Source: Mytilus californianus
Taxonomy: Eukaryota > Mollusca > Bivalvia > Mytilida > Mytilidae
DNA: 64,000 nucleotides
NCBI RefSeq assembly: GCF_021869535.1
Contig: NW_026262581.1
Coordinates: 121,362,771 to 121,426,770, forward strand
Direction: 5' to 3'
The position numbers and the translations under genes are program-made. This document shows, one piece after another, positions 63,894-64,000 of this stretch (within the stretch, counting starts at the first letter, position 1; each line of letters begins with the position of its first letter). A model generated the notes under the pieces. That model did no database searches. It worked only from the letters and a program-made list of their open reading frames with translations, and was not told the origin of the DNA.

Positions 63894-64000
63894 ATATTGT
63901 TGACGATCTCTTTATGCAGAATATGTCACATACATCCGTGTTACGTATAACATATTGTTGACGATCTCTTTATGCAGAATATGTCACATACATCCGTGTT
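63894..64000 (+). repeat. 58-bp direct repeat cut by the window end
   Basis: 'atattgttgacgatctcttt' starts at 63894 and again at 63952, and the following 'atgcagaatatgtcacatac' and 'atccgtgtt' are identical in both. The array may continue beyond the window. Confidence 0.9.

Overview
This window reads as nuclear DNA of an invertebrate animal, most likely a marine bivalve of the mussel type (Mytilus-like). The base composition is A/T-rich, genes are split by long GT-AG introns, and the sequence is packed with short dispersed repeats, decayed reverse-transcriptase fragments and inverted-repeat DNA elements. The genus call is inference from the look of the repeats and the domain make-up of the gene; no bacterial operon, CRISPR array, rRNA or functional tRNA was seen.

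The backbone of the window is one plus-strand gene, reconstructed here as 18 exons from 8204 to about 52463 (about 3.9 kb coding, about 1307 codons). All joins keep the reading frame. Domain order: signal peptide (exon 1), cysteine-rich somatomedin-B-like domain (exon 2), uromodulin-type D8C domain (exons 3-4), a linker and a VWDE-specific extracellular region (exons 5-8), a von Willebrand factor type D domain (exons 9-11), a linker with a furin-type site (exon 12), a cysteine-containing region and a single EGF-like module (exons 13-15), a second furin-type site and C-terminal VWDE module (exon 16), a Thr/Glu-rich mucin-like stalk built from 12-13-residue repeats (exon 17), and one transmembrane helix with a short basic tail (exon 18). 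It is a membrane-anchored relative of 'von Willebrand factor D and EGF domain-containing protein' (VWDE).

Region by region. 1-8200: upstream flank with repeat remnants and a Harbinger-like DNA transposon (1293-2991) carrying a Myb/SANT-like gene and a nested repeat. 8277-15117 (intron 1): a MULE-type transposon (about 9699-12336) with long terminal inverted repeats and a frameshifted transposase. Introns 4-10 (17074-40375): a CCGGAAGT-rich element, a LINE 3' fragment, tRNA-derived SINEs, a CAGGGTTTCC-ended element, and several fragments of one Penelope-like reverse-transcriptase family, the longest at about 30145-31119. Introns 11-17: smaller repeat pieces and a 170-bp inverted repeat just before the transmembrane exon. 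52464-64000: downstream flank with a KRBA2/integrase-like gene remnant, a fold-back repeat complex containing a tandemly duplicated SINE, a TTAA-flanked 1.6-kb element, and a direct repeat cut by the window end.

Local repeat labels used below: family A (ends near 'atcataccacatcttc'), family C ('ataccgaactccaaggaaaa'), family D ('gagggacgaaagatacc'), family E ('acgaaacgcgcgtct'). Several have copies elsewhere in this window, so their repeat nature is visible directly; their formal class is not known to me. Stretches not listed hold A/T-rich intronic or flanking sequence in which I see nothing further.
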